From LMUY01 sp964657445 (GTDB lineage: Bacteria > Pseudomonadota > Alphaproteobacteria > Acetobacterales > Acetobacteraceae), in assembly GCA_964657445.1 (NCBI GenBank), contig CAZZVB010000193.1, positions 1-8,380 of the forward strand: a stretch of DNA of 8,380 nt, written 5' to 3'. The notes beneath the pieces are model-generated. The model was not told the DNA's origin and made no database searches. It was given only the letters and a program-made list of their open reading frames with translations. Below, piece after piece: positions 1-5,097 of this stretch (position 1 is the first letter of the stretch; every line of letters starts with the position of its first letter). The position numbers were made by a program, and so were the translations under genes.

Positions 1-35
1 GCACTGCACCCGGTGAAGAGAAAACCGGAGACTAA
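1..35 (+). CDS. Possible C-terminal tail of an upstream gene (tatC by synteny)
   Basis: From base 3 one frame reads TAPGEEKTGD and stops at TAA 33-35, six bases before the serS ATG. A charged, low-complexity tail with a stop just ahead of the next start is what the end of a co-transcribed gene looks like. In many alphaproteobacteria tatC lies directly upstream of serS, so tatC is the likeliest identity, but nothing in ten codons proves it. Another frame stops at TGA 14-16 and could equally be the true one. The serS ribosome-binding site would overlap this tail. Confidence 0.3.
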   Translation, partial: TAPGEEKTGD

Positions 36-41
36 CAGCGT

Positions 42-1307
42 ATGCACGACATCCGCGCCATTCGCGACGATCCGGCGGCGTTTGACGCCGCCATGGCGCG
101 CCGTCGCCTGCCACCGATCGCGGAGGATGTGGTGGCGTTGGATGCACAGCGCCGCGCTGCACTGACGACGCTCGGTGAACGCCAGGCGCACCGGAACGCA
201 CTCACCAAGCAAGTGGGGCAACTCCGCCGCACAGGGGGCGACGCGACTGCCCTGGAAACTGAGGCGGCGTCGTTGCGTGACGAGATGGCGGCGCTGGAGG
301 GTTCTGCCGCGGCCTTGCAGGCCGACATCGACGCCCGTTTGTCTGGACTGCCAAACGTGCTTGATGCCGAGGTGCCAGACGGCGCCGACGAAACCGCCAA
401 CGTCGAGCAGAAGCAGGTCGGCGACCCGGCCGCGCTTGCATCTGCGAAACAGCATTTCGAACTGGGCGAAGCGCTCGGCCAGATGGATTTTGGCGTGGCG
501 GCGAAGCTTGCCGGGTCACGCTTCACTGTGCTGCGCGGGCCGCTCGCGCGGCTGGAACGTGCGCTGGGCCAGTGGATGATCGACCTGCATGTGGCCGAGC
601 ACGGCTACGAGGAAACCGCGGTCCCGCTGCTGGTCAATGACGCAACGGCTTACGGCTCCAACCAGTTGCCGAAGTTCGTGGAGGACATGTTCCGCACCAC
701 AGACGGCCGCTGGCTGATCCCGACCGCCGAGGTTCCGTTGACCAACATGGTCGCCGGCGAGATCGTGCCCGAGGCGCGGTTGCCGCTGCGCATGGTTGCG
801 CTGACCGATTGCTTCCGCTCGGAAGCAGGTTCTGCCGGCCGCGACACCCGCGGCATGCTGCGCCAGCATCAATTTCGCAAGGTGGAACTGGTGTCGATCA
901 CCCGCCCGCAGGATAGCGAGGCGGAGCATGAGCGCATGACCCGGTGCGCCGAGACGGTGCTGGAGCGCCTGGGCCTGTCGTATCGCCGCATGCTGCTTTG
1001 CGCTGGGGATACCGGGTTCGGCGCCGCGAAGACGTTCGATTTGGAGGTGTGGCTGCCGGGGCAGGGGATGTGGCGCGAGATCAGCTCCTGCTCCAACACG
1101 CGCGCTTTTCAGGCCCGGCGCATGAACGCCCGCTATCGCCCGGCCGAAGGAAAGGTGGAGTTCGTGCACTCCCTCAATGGCTCCGGCGTCGCGGTCGGTC
1201 GGGCGTTGATTGCGGTTATGGAGACATATCAGCAGGCCGATGGATCGATTACCGTCCCGGAGATGCTGCGGCCGTATATGGCGGGTTTGGCGCGGATCGG
1301 GCGCTGA
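42..1307 (+). CDS. serS: Seryl-tRNA synthetase (SerRS)
   Basis: Class II aminoacyl-tRNA synthetase. In the cytoplasm it charges tRNA-Ser (and tRNA-Sec where present) with serine using ATP. The 421-residue product has the normal bacterial length. Residues 1 to about 105 form the Ala/Arg/Glu-rich helical arm (coiled coil) that grips the long variable arm of tRNA-Ser, closed by the LPN segment at 103-105. The catalytic core shows the serine-binding TAE loop (228-230), motif 2 beginning FRSEAG (258-263) and continuing RGMLRQHQFRKVELV (270-284), the EISSCSNTRAFQARR segment (346-360), and motif 3 NGSGVAVGRALIAVMETYQQ (379-398), followed by the usual VPEMLRPYM end. ATG 42 is preceded by GGAG at 27-30. 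No surE follows, unlike the common alphaproteobacterial order. Nothing looks broken. Confidence 0.98.
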   Translation: MHDIRAIRDDPAAFDAAMARRRLPPIAEDVVALDAQRRAALTTLGERQAHRNALTKQVGQLRRTGGDATALETEAASLRDEMAALEGSAAALQADIDARLSGLPNVLDAEVPDGADETANVEQKQVGDPAALASAKQHFELGEALGQMDFGVAAKLAGSRFTVLRGPLARLERALGQWMIDLHVAEHGYEETAVPLLVNDATAYGSNQLPKFVEDMFRTTDGRWLIPTAEVPLTNMVAGEIVPEARLPLRMVALTDCFRSEAGSAGRDTRGMLRQHQFRKVELVSITRPQDSEAEHERMTRCAETVLERLGLSYRRMLLCAGDTGFGAAKTFDLEVWLPGQGMWREISSCSNTRAFQARRMNARYRPAEGKVEFVHSLNGSGVAVGRALIAVMETYQQADGSITVPEMLRPYMAGLARIGR

Positions 1308-1327
1308 TCCGTCGATGATCGTCACCT

Positions 1328-1343
1328 GCCTGTTCGTGCAGGC
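1328..1343 (+). terminator. Weak hairpin after serS
   Basis: GCCTG (1328-1332) pairs with CAGGC (1339-1343) around a six-base loop, and a short TTT follows. It lies 20 bases after the serS stop and is the only stem in the 60-base gap before tetR. Five base pairs and three T residues are poor for an intrinsic terminator, so this is offered only as a candidate. Confidence 0.2.
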
Positions 1344-1351
1344 TTTGATGA

Positions 1352-1357
1352 TGTAAT
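1352..1357 (+). promoter_or_regulatory. Possible -10 element of tetR
   Basis: TGTAAT matches the sigma70 -10 consensus at five of six bases. It would place the transcript start around 1364-1366, two to four bases before the tetR ATG at 1368. No convincing -35 is seen 16-18 bases upstream (CCTGTT region). In DNA this GC-rich an AT-rich hexamer beside a gene with no Shine-Dalgarno is suggestive, but by itself it is weak evidence. Confidence 0.25.
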
Positions 1358-1367
1358 AGCCTTTCAC

Positions 1368-1985
1368 ATGGCGTTCTCCCGCGACAGCTACCACCATGGC
1401 AATCTGCGTGAGGCGCTGGTCGAAGCTGCGCGGCGATTGATCGCGGAACGTGGGCTGGGTGGGTTCGCCTTTGCCGAGCTGGCGCGGGCCGCGGGCGTTA
1501 GCCCGGCCGCCCCCTACCGGCATTTCCGCGACCGCGGCGCCCTGGTGACGGAGTTGGCGCTGCGTGGCTTCGAACGTTTGCGCCAGGACTTGCAGGCCGC
1601 CTGGAACGATGGCCGCCCAGACCCGGCTGCCGCGATCGAGCGGTGCGGGCGGGCCTACCTGGCCTTCGCGCGCTCCGATCCCGCTAGCTACGCAGTCATG
1701 TTCGATGGCGTTCCTGGCGAGACCGACCCGGCCTTACGCTCCGCGGCCGATGCCGCCTTTGCTATCGTGCGAAAGGCGGCCGAAGCAGCCTGCCTTAGCG
1801 CTCCTGCCAAGGGTCGTCCGCCGGCGCTGATGGTGGCGTTGCATGTCTGGACGCTATGCCACGGCACGGCCGCCCTGTTCACCGGGCCGCCCTCGCCGGG
1901 CCGCCGGCCGCTGCCAATGACGCCGGAGGATCTGCTGGAAGCCGGTTTGCTGGTCTATCTGCGGTCACTCGGGCTAGGAAGATAA
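1368..1985 (+). CDS. TetR/AcrR-family transcriptional regulator, WHG-domain type
   Basis: A 205-residue one-component repressor. The N-terminus SYHHGNLREALVEAARRLI (7-25) is the first helix typical of this subfamily. The helix-turn-helix is FAELARAAGVSPAAPYRHF (35-53), with the TetR recognition-helix hallmark APYRHF. The C-terminal ligand and dimer domain carries VWTLCHGTAAL (160-170), matching the W...HG signature of the WHG (TetR_C_33-like) domain. Members usually repress efflux, fatty-acid or detoxification genes in response to a small ligand; the ligand cannot be told here. ATG 1368 lacks a purine-rich Shine-Dalgarno, and a TGTAAT hexamer at 1352-1357 raises the chance of a very short or absent leader. 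The nearest likely operator is the palindrome at 2032-2052, in front of the next gene. Confidence 0.93.
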   Translation: MAFSRDSYHHGNLREALVEAARRLIAERGLGGFAFAELARAAGVSPAAPYRHFRDRGALVTELALRGFERLRQDLQAAWNDGRPDPAAAIERCGRAYLAFARSDPASYAVMFDGVPGETDPALRSAADAAFAIVRKAAEAACLSAPAKGRPPALMVALHVWTLCHGTAALFTGPPSPGRRPLPMTPEDLLEAGLLVYLRSLGLGR

Positions 1986-2031
1986 CAATTCCGTGAGCGG
2001 CTTTACGAACGTCAGGCTCGGGAGCATGTAT

Positions 2032-2052
2032 GTGAATGTGATTAACATTCAC
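2032..2052. promoter_or_regulatory. Perfect 8-bp inverted repeat, candidate TetR operator
   Basis: GTGAATGT (2032-2039), five bases GATTA, then ACATTCAC (2045-2052): both arms match perfectly. It lies 46 bases after the tetR stop and 15 bases before the preferred start of the DUF2852 gene. TetR dimers bind palindromes of this size, so an operator for the adjacent regulator is the simplest reading. In RNA the same bases form an eight-pair hairpin ending one base before the GGAG ribosome-binding site (2054-2057), so control of translation is an alternative. There is no T-run after it, so it is not a good terminator. No second copy was seen in the window. Confidence 0.55.
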
Positions 2053-2067
2053 CGGAGCCGCCTTCCC

Positions 2068-2475
2068 ATGAACTATGCAGCCTCGCGTTTCGAGGGTTTG
2101 CCGCGACCCGTCTGGATCGCCGCGATCGTCCTCGGCTTTTGGTTCTGGTGGCCCGTCGGGCTGGCAGTCCTGATCTACCGCCTTTCCACCAAGCGTTACG
2201 GCCGCGCCCGCTTCGGAAACGGCAGCACCGGCCAGTGGCAGTTCCCCGACGTGATGGGCCGCCACGCTCGCGGCTTCTCCTATGCGCCGCCATCCGGCAA
2301 CCAGGCCTTTGACCAGTATCGGTCAGAGACGCTGCGCCGCCTCGAGGACGAGCAGAAGGAGTTCGTCGAATACCTCGACCGTCTGCGCCAGGCGCGTGAC
2401 CGGCAGGAGTTTGAGCAGTTCATGGCCGAGCGCCGCCAGCGCCCGGTGCCCACGACCGAGCCGGCCAACAGCTAA
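2068..2475 (+). CDS. DUF2852-family small membrane protein
   Basis: A 135-residue protein of unknown function resembling the DUF2852 family, which is largely alphaproteobacterial. RPVWIAAIVLGFWFWWPVGLAVLIYRL (about 13-39) is a single transmembrane helix rich in Trp and Phe. A basic, polar linker follows. The C-terminal signature starts at SGNQAFDQYR (76-85) and continues ETLRRLEDEQKEFVEYLDRL and EFEQFMAERR, a charged helix likely to form a coiled coil in the cytoplasm. I chose ATG 2068 because GGAG (2054-2057) lies ten bases before it and the protein then begins just before the conserved hydrophobic segment. A GTG at 1993 and an ATG at 2026 are in frame, but they would translate the palindrome and add residues that do not look conserved. 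Role in the cell unknown. Confidence 0.85.
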   Translation: MNYAASRFEGLPRPVWIAAIVLGFWFWWPVGLAVLIYRLSTKRYGRARFGNGSTGQWQFPDVMGRHARGFSYAPPSGNQAFDQYRSETLRRLEDEQKEFVEYLDRLRQARDRQEFEQFMAERRQRPVPTTEPANS

Positions 2476-2489
2476 TCGGCTTACCAAAT

Positions 2490-2522
2490 GGCCGGGGCAG
2501 GGCGAGCAGCCTTGCCCCGGCC
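2490..2522 (+). terminator. Strong GC hairpin after the DUF2852 gene
   Basis: GGCCGGGGCA (2490-2499) pairs perfectly with TGCCCCGGCC (2513-2522). The stem continues inward with a G-T and two G-C pairs, giving about 13 pairs and a seven-base loop. It begins 14 bases after the TAA of the DUF2852 gene and precedes the next gene by 47 bases. A T-run is missing, so termination may be Rho-dependent or partial, or the stem may protect the 3' end of the upstream message. Confidence 0.6.
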
Positions 2523-2569
2523 GAACTGCGTCCATAGACAGGCGCTGAACAGCAACGGGTATCGCTGTC

Positions 2570-3121
2570 GTGTCACGTCTCACTATGCTGGCCGCATGCT
2601 TGGCGCTTTCCGCCTGCAGCCCCGATTATTCCGCCAACACTTACAGTAGCACCGCCGTCCAACAAGCCAACAAGGTGGACCAGGGTGTCGTCGTCGGGCG
2701 CCGCGCCGTTGGCGTCACCCCGACCGGGACCACTGGCGCCGTGACGGGCGCCGCCGCCGGCGGGATCGCTGGGTCACAGGTCGGCAATGGCGTGACGACG
2801 GCATTCGGCGCGCTAGGTGGAAGCCTGGTCGGCGGACTGGTCGGCACGGCGGTCGAGAAATCCTCCGGCGAGACCAAGGCGTTCGAATACGTAGTGCGCA
2901 AGCCGAACGGAGAGCTTCTTTCGGTGACGCAACAGGATACAGCGCCACTCGAAATCGGGCAGAACGTCCTGGTTATATCTGGCAGCCAGGCCCGTATCGT
3001 GCCCGACTACACTGTCAAGCTAGACCCGGCGCCGCCTCAGCTGAAAACCGAAGTCGCGCCACCGCCGCCACCCGTCACCGCAGTGCCGCTGGCCGCCCCG
3101 GACGCTCCAGCAATCCCGTAG
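2570..3121 (+). CDS. Glycine-zipper (SlyB/17 kDa antigen-like) lipoprotein
   Basis: A 183-residue predicted outer-membrane lipoprotein. The short signal peptide SRLTMLAACLALSAC ends in lipobox LSAC, with the acylated cysteine at residue 16. Residues 56-92 hold two glycine-zipper helices (GAVTGAAAGGIAGSQVG and GALGGSLVGGLVG), the arrangement of the glycine-zipper 2TM domain (Pfam Rick_17kDa_Anti; SlyB/Pcp group). A small beta region with VVRKPNGELLSVTQQD and the Asp/Pro-rich tail (PAPPQ, then a PPPPP stretch) follow. Relatives help keep the outer membrane intact, often under envelope-stress control. GTG 2570 is the only common start after an in-frame TGA at 2546 that keeps the Arg of the signal peptide. 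ATG 2585 would leave a signal without positive charge. No clear Shine-Dalgarno precedes it. It converges with the next lipoprotein gene. Confidence 0.85.
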   Translation: MSRLTMLAACLALSACSPDYSANTYSSTAVQQANKVDQGVVVGRRAVGVTPTGTTGAVTGAAAGGIAGSQVGNGVTTAFGALGGSLVGGLVGTAVEKSSGETKAFEYVVRKPNGELLSVTQQDTAPLEIGQNVLVISGSQARIVPDYTVKLDPAPPQLKTEVAPPPPPVTAVPLAAPDAPAIP

Positions 3122-3149
3122 CCCGCATTCGCTTTGCGTATAGGGCTAC
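3118..3149. terminator. Hairpin between two convergent lipoprotein genes
   Basis: GTAGCCC (3118-3124) pairs with GGGCTAC (3143-3149). Inside, GCA (3125-3127) pairs with TGC (3135-3137), leaving a seven-base loop and a GTATA bulge. The stem starts in the stop codon region of the + strand lipoprotein and ends eight bases before the stop codon of the - strand one, where a two-way terminator would be expected. No T-run exists on either strand. The octamer CAGCAATC occurs on both sides (3108-3115 and 3152-3159). Confidence 0.4.
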
Positions 3150-3157
3150 CACAGCAA

Positions 3158-3811
3158 TCATGGAGCGGCCGTGATCGCAGTCGGCATCAGCGGGTCATCG
3201 ATGACTGGCTTGCCGGCGATGTGCTGGTAGGTGCCGTAGATCAGCATGCCCGTCGGGATGTCCTTCCAGACCGTGCTGACGGAGCGGTAGTTGTTGCTGC
3301 CGAAGCCTTCACGGTAATGGCTGATCTTAAGCGCGTGGTAGGCTTTGCCTAGGATCTCGATATCTTCGACGCCGTCGTTGCGAACCAGATCATGCCATTG
3401 CAGGCCCGGCAGCAGGACGGTGTCGAACCCGGCGACCGTTCCGCTGGGGGCGTGGATCACGGTGTCCAACGCTTTGCGCCCGTTGTCGGCGCCGCCCCAA
3501 CTCGTCAGCCAGATGGCATACCAGCCCTTCACCGCGTCGCCACCAATCCGCATCAGGCACAGGTCAGGGTAGTTCGGATCGACGCCGTCATAGTCGAACG
3601 CGGCACCCCCTTGCGTCACCACCCGGGCGCCGGCGGCCGGGCAATTTCGCGGGACTTCATGCCCATCGGTTGGGTGGACATTGCCGCCGAGGATCATCGG
3701 CGGGTAGTGCGCCGCCGCGCTCTGCACCTCCGGCGGCAACGGCGGCGAAGACCCGGCGGCTGCGCAACCGGACAGCGTCAGCGCTATCAACCACGTCCAG
3801 TCTGCACGCAT
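3158..3811 (-). CDS. Unrecognised predicted lipoprotein downstream of yajC
   Basis: A 217-residue secreted protein I cannot place in a known family. The signal MRADWTWLIALTLSGC ends in lipobox LSGC with the acylated cysteine at residue 16, so it is probably anchored to the inner or outer membrane and faces the periplasm. A short Pro/Ser linker follows (SSPPLPPEVQ). The body is a compact, aromatic-rich domain containing HPTDGHEVPRNC and YPDLCLMRIGG. Cys57 and Cys85 could form a disulfide. Further on are GWYAIWLTSWGGADNGRKAL, LQWHDLV and GMLIYGTYQHIAG. Start ATG 3811 is preferred over an in-frame start 20 codons upstream because it begins the signal peptide exactly. It lies four bases after the yajC stop, with a GAAGAAG Shine-Dalgarno-like stretch inside the last yajC codons, so the two are probably translated together. 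Confidence 0.8.
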   Translation of the reverse strand: MRADWTWLIALTLSGCAAAGSSPPLPPEVQSAAAHYPPMILGGNVHPTDGHEVPRNCPAAGARVVTQGGAAFDYDGVDPNYPDLCLMRIGGDAVKGWYAIWLTSWGGADNGRKALDTVIHAPSGTVAGFDTVLLPGLQWHDLVRNDGVEDIEILGKAYHALKISHYREGFGSNNYRSVSTVWKDIPTGMLIYGTYQHIAGKPVIDDPLMPTAITAAP

Positions 3812-3815
3812 GTCT

Positions 3816-4148
3816 CTACTTCTTCGTATCGTTCGCTGGCACCGGGTCGATGACGGTGTTGATCGTCTCACGGACGGCGGTCACGCGCACGTTCGGGGCA
3901 AGTTCGATTTCGACTTCGTTGCTGCCTTCCTTGACGCGCTGCACGACCCCGACCAGGCCGCCGCCGGTGACGACCTTGTCGCCGCGGCGGAGGGCGGCCA
4001 GACGGGCCTTCAGCTTCTTCTGGGCGGTCTGCTGCGGGCGGATGAGCAGGAAGTAGAACACCCCGAAGATGAGCACGATGGGGAGGAATTGGCCGTATTG
4101 CGCCAGTGCGCCGCTGAGGTCCTGGGCATGGGCCGGGGTGATGAACAT
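3816..4148 (-). CDS. yajC: Preprotein translocase auxiliary subunit YajC
   Basis: A 110-residue inner-membrane protein, the normal YajC length. It associates with SecDF and the SecYEG translocon, where SecDF-YajC aids protein export. The N-terminus MFITPAHAQDLSG is typical of alphaproteobacterial YajC. The single transmembrane helix FLPIVLIFGVFYFLLIRPQQ (21-40) ends with the family hallmark LIRPQQ. The cytoplasmic domain follows: KKLKARLAALRRGDKVVTGGGLVGVV (44-69), then EVEIELAPNVRVTAVRETI. ATG 4148 gives the conserved N-terminus; a longer reading frame upstream overlaps the divergent ATPase gene and is not credible. A sigma70-like promoter lies at 4181-4208. Unusually, secD and secF do not follow; a lipoprotein gene of unknown function does. 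Confidence 0.96.
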   Translation of the reverse strand: MFITPAHAQDLSGALAQYGQFLPIVLIFGVFYFLLIRPQQTAQKKLKARLAALRRGDKVVTGGGLVGVVQRVKEGSNEVEIELAPNVRVTAVRETINTVIDPVPANDTKK

Positions 4149-4167
4149 AAGGGGGTCCGGGTTGCGG

Positions 4168-4222
4168 TGATTGGCGGCGGACCATAGTTTCCCCCCGCCT
4201 CGCGTCAACCTCTCGCCAATCA
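4168..4222. repeat. 9-bp inverted arms flanking the yajC promoter
   Basis: TGATTGGCG (4168-4176) and CGCCAATCA (4214-4222) are perfect inverted copies 37 bases apart. One arm covers the predicted yajC transcript start and the other lies just upstream of its -35; the second also touches the AAGG ribosome-binding site (4222-4225) of the divergent ATPase gene. Two half-sites for one regulator, or a long-range RNA stem, are possible. Function is unproven. Confidence 0.4.
4181..4208 (-). promoter_or_regulatory. Sigma70-like promoter of yajC
   Basis: Read on the - strand, TTGACG (4208-4203, five of six to the -35 consensus), a 16-base spacer and TATGGT (4186-4181, four of six to the -10 consensus). 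Transcription would start near 4174, giving a leader of about 26 bases before the yajC ATG at 4148. It is the best-matching promoter found in the window and is in the expected place between divergent genes. Confidence 0.55.
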
Positions 4223-4233
4223 AGGCCGTTTCC

Positions 4234-5097
4234 GTGGACTCCAGCCTCGCCCCGCTGCTCGCCCGTATTGCCGATGCGCTGGAACGGCTGGCACCGCCAC
4301 TGCCAACGCCGGCCTCGCTGCAGGCAGCGGACGCTTTCATCTGGCACCCCGCCGGCGCGCGTCTGCAGCCGGTGCCGCGGGTGTCGCACGTCAAGATCGG
4401 CCTGCTGCAGGGCGTGGCGCCGCAGCGGGACCGGCTGCTGGAGAACACGCTGCGCTTTGCCGCCGGGTTACCGGCCAACAACGCCATGCTGTGGGGCGCG
4501 CGCGGCATGGGCAAGTCTTCGCTGGTGAAGGCGGCGCATGCCGAAGCGCTGGCCCGCCACCCCGGCAGCCTCGCGCTCATCGAAATCGCGCGGGAGGACA
4601 TCGTCAGTCTGCCCGAATTGCTGAACATCCTGCGCCAGCAGACCCGCCGTTGCCTGGTGTTCTGCGACGATTTGTCATTCGAGCGCGAGGATGCCGACTA
4701 CAAGGCGCTGAAATCCGTGCTCGACGGCGGCATCGAAGGCCGGCCGTCCACCGTGCTGTTCTATGCCACCTCCAACCGCCGCCACCTGATGCCGCGCGAC
4801 ATGATCGAGAACGAGCGTGGCAGCGCCATCAATCCCGGCGAGGCGGTGGAGGAGAAAGTGTCGCTATCCGACCGGTTCGGGCTGTGGATCGGGTTTCACA
4901 ATTGCGACCAGCCGACCTATCTCGCAATGGTGGAGGGCTACGCACGAGACCTCGACCTACCCATCCAGGCAGAAGCGTTGCGGGCCGAAGCTGTGGCATG
5001 GTCCGCCGGGCGAGGCGGCCGGTCGGGTCGCGTCGCATGGCAGTTCATCCAGGACCTGGCCGGACGGCTAGGCATCACCGAGAAGGAGCCAGCATGA
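4234..5097 (+). CDS. DUF815-family AAA+/P-loop ATPase
   Basis: A 287-residue cytoplasmic ATPase of the DUF815 family (Pfam PF05673), whose physiological role is not settled. The N-terminal helix DSSLAPLLARIADALERL is characteristic. GLLQGVAPQRDRLLENTLRF (57-76) precedes Walker A GARGMGKSS (88-96). Walker B is LVFCDDLSF (141-149). A sensor-like VLFYATSNRRHL (174-185) follows, then the family signature EEKVSLSDRFGLWIGF (206-221) and an RSGRVAWQFIQDL C-terminal helix. All nucleotide-binding residues are present. I chose GTG 4234, eight bases after AAGG (4222-4225), since this begins at the conserved helix. An in-frame TTG at 4171 would add a Pro-rich stretch inside the promoter region. In many alphaproteobacteria this gene lies near yajC, as here (divergent). 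Its stop overlaps the start of the next gene by ATGA. Confidence 0.92.
   Translation: MDSSLAPLLARIADALERLAPPLPTPASLQAADAFIWHPAGARLQPVPRVSHVKIGLLQGVAPQRDRLLENTLRFAAGLPANNAMLWGARGMGKSSLVKAAHAEALARHPGSLALIEIAREDIVSLPELLNILRQQTRRCLVFCDDLSFEREDADYKALKSVLDGGIEGRPSTVLFYATSNRRHLMPRDMIENERGSAINPGEAVEEKVSLSDRFGLWIGFHNCDQPTYLAMVEGYARDLDLPIQAEALRAEAVAWSAGRGGRSGRVAWQFIQDLAGRLGITEKEPA

Noticed and set aside
516..1523. Long antisense frame (335 codons) across serS and the start of tetR
   Set aside because: It lies opposite the clear serS gene, its product has no recognisable domain, and long antisense frames are expected in DNA this GC-rich.
1993..2067. Longer DUF2852 protein from GTG 1993 or ATG 2026
   Set aside because: The added residues cross the palindrome, resemble nothing in the family, and have poorly placed ribosome-binding sites; ATG 2068 fits better.
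3812..3871. Longer form of the yajC-linked lipoprotein starting at 3871
   Set aside because: It would place 20 Arg/Ser-rich residues before a perfect lipoprotein signal and overlap the yajC end; ATG 3811 is the natural start.
3392..4187. Several + strand frames opposite the lipoprotein and yajC genes
   Set aside because: Products are Arg/Pro/Ser-rich without motifs, while the - strand holds a clear YajC and a signal-bearing lipoprotein.
4149..4628. N-terminal extension of YajC back to 4628
   Set aside because: It overlaps the ATPase gene on the opposite strand. YajC has a conserved start at 4148 with normal length, and a promoter lies between.
4491..5093. In-frame 201-codon extension ahead of the MBL-fold protein
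   Set aside because: It is entirely inside the DUF815 ATPase gene in another frame, gives Arg/His-rich low-complexity protein, and the MBL gene has its own AAGGAG and ATG at 5094.
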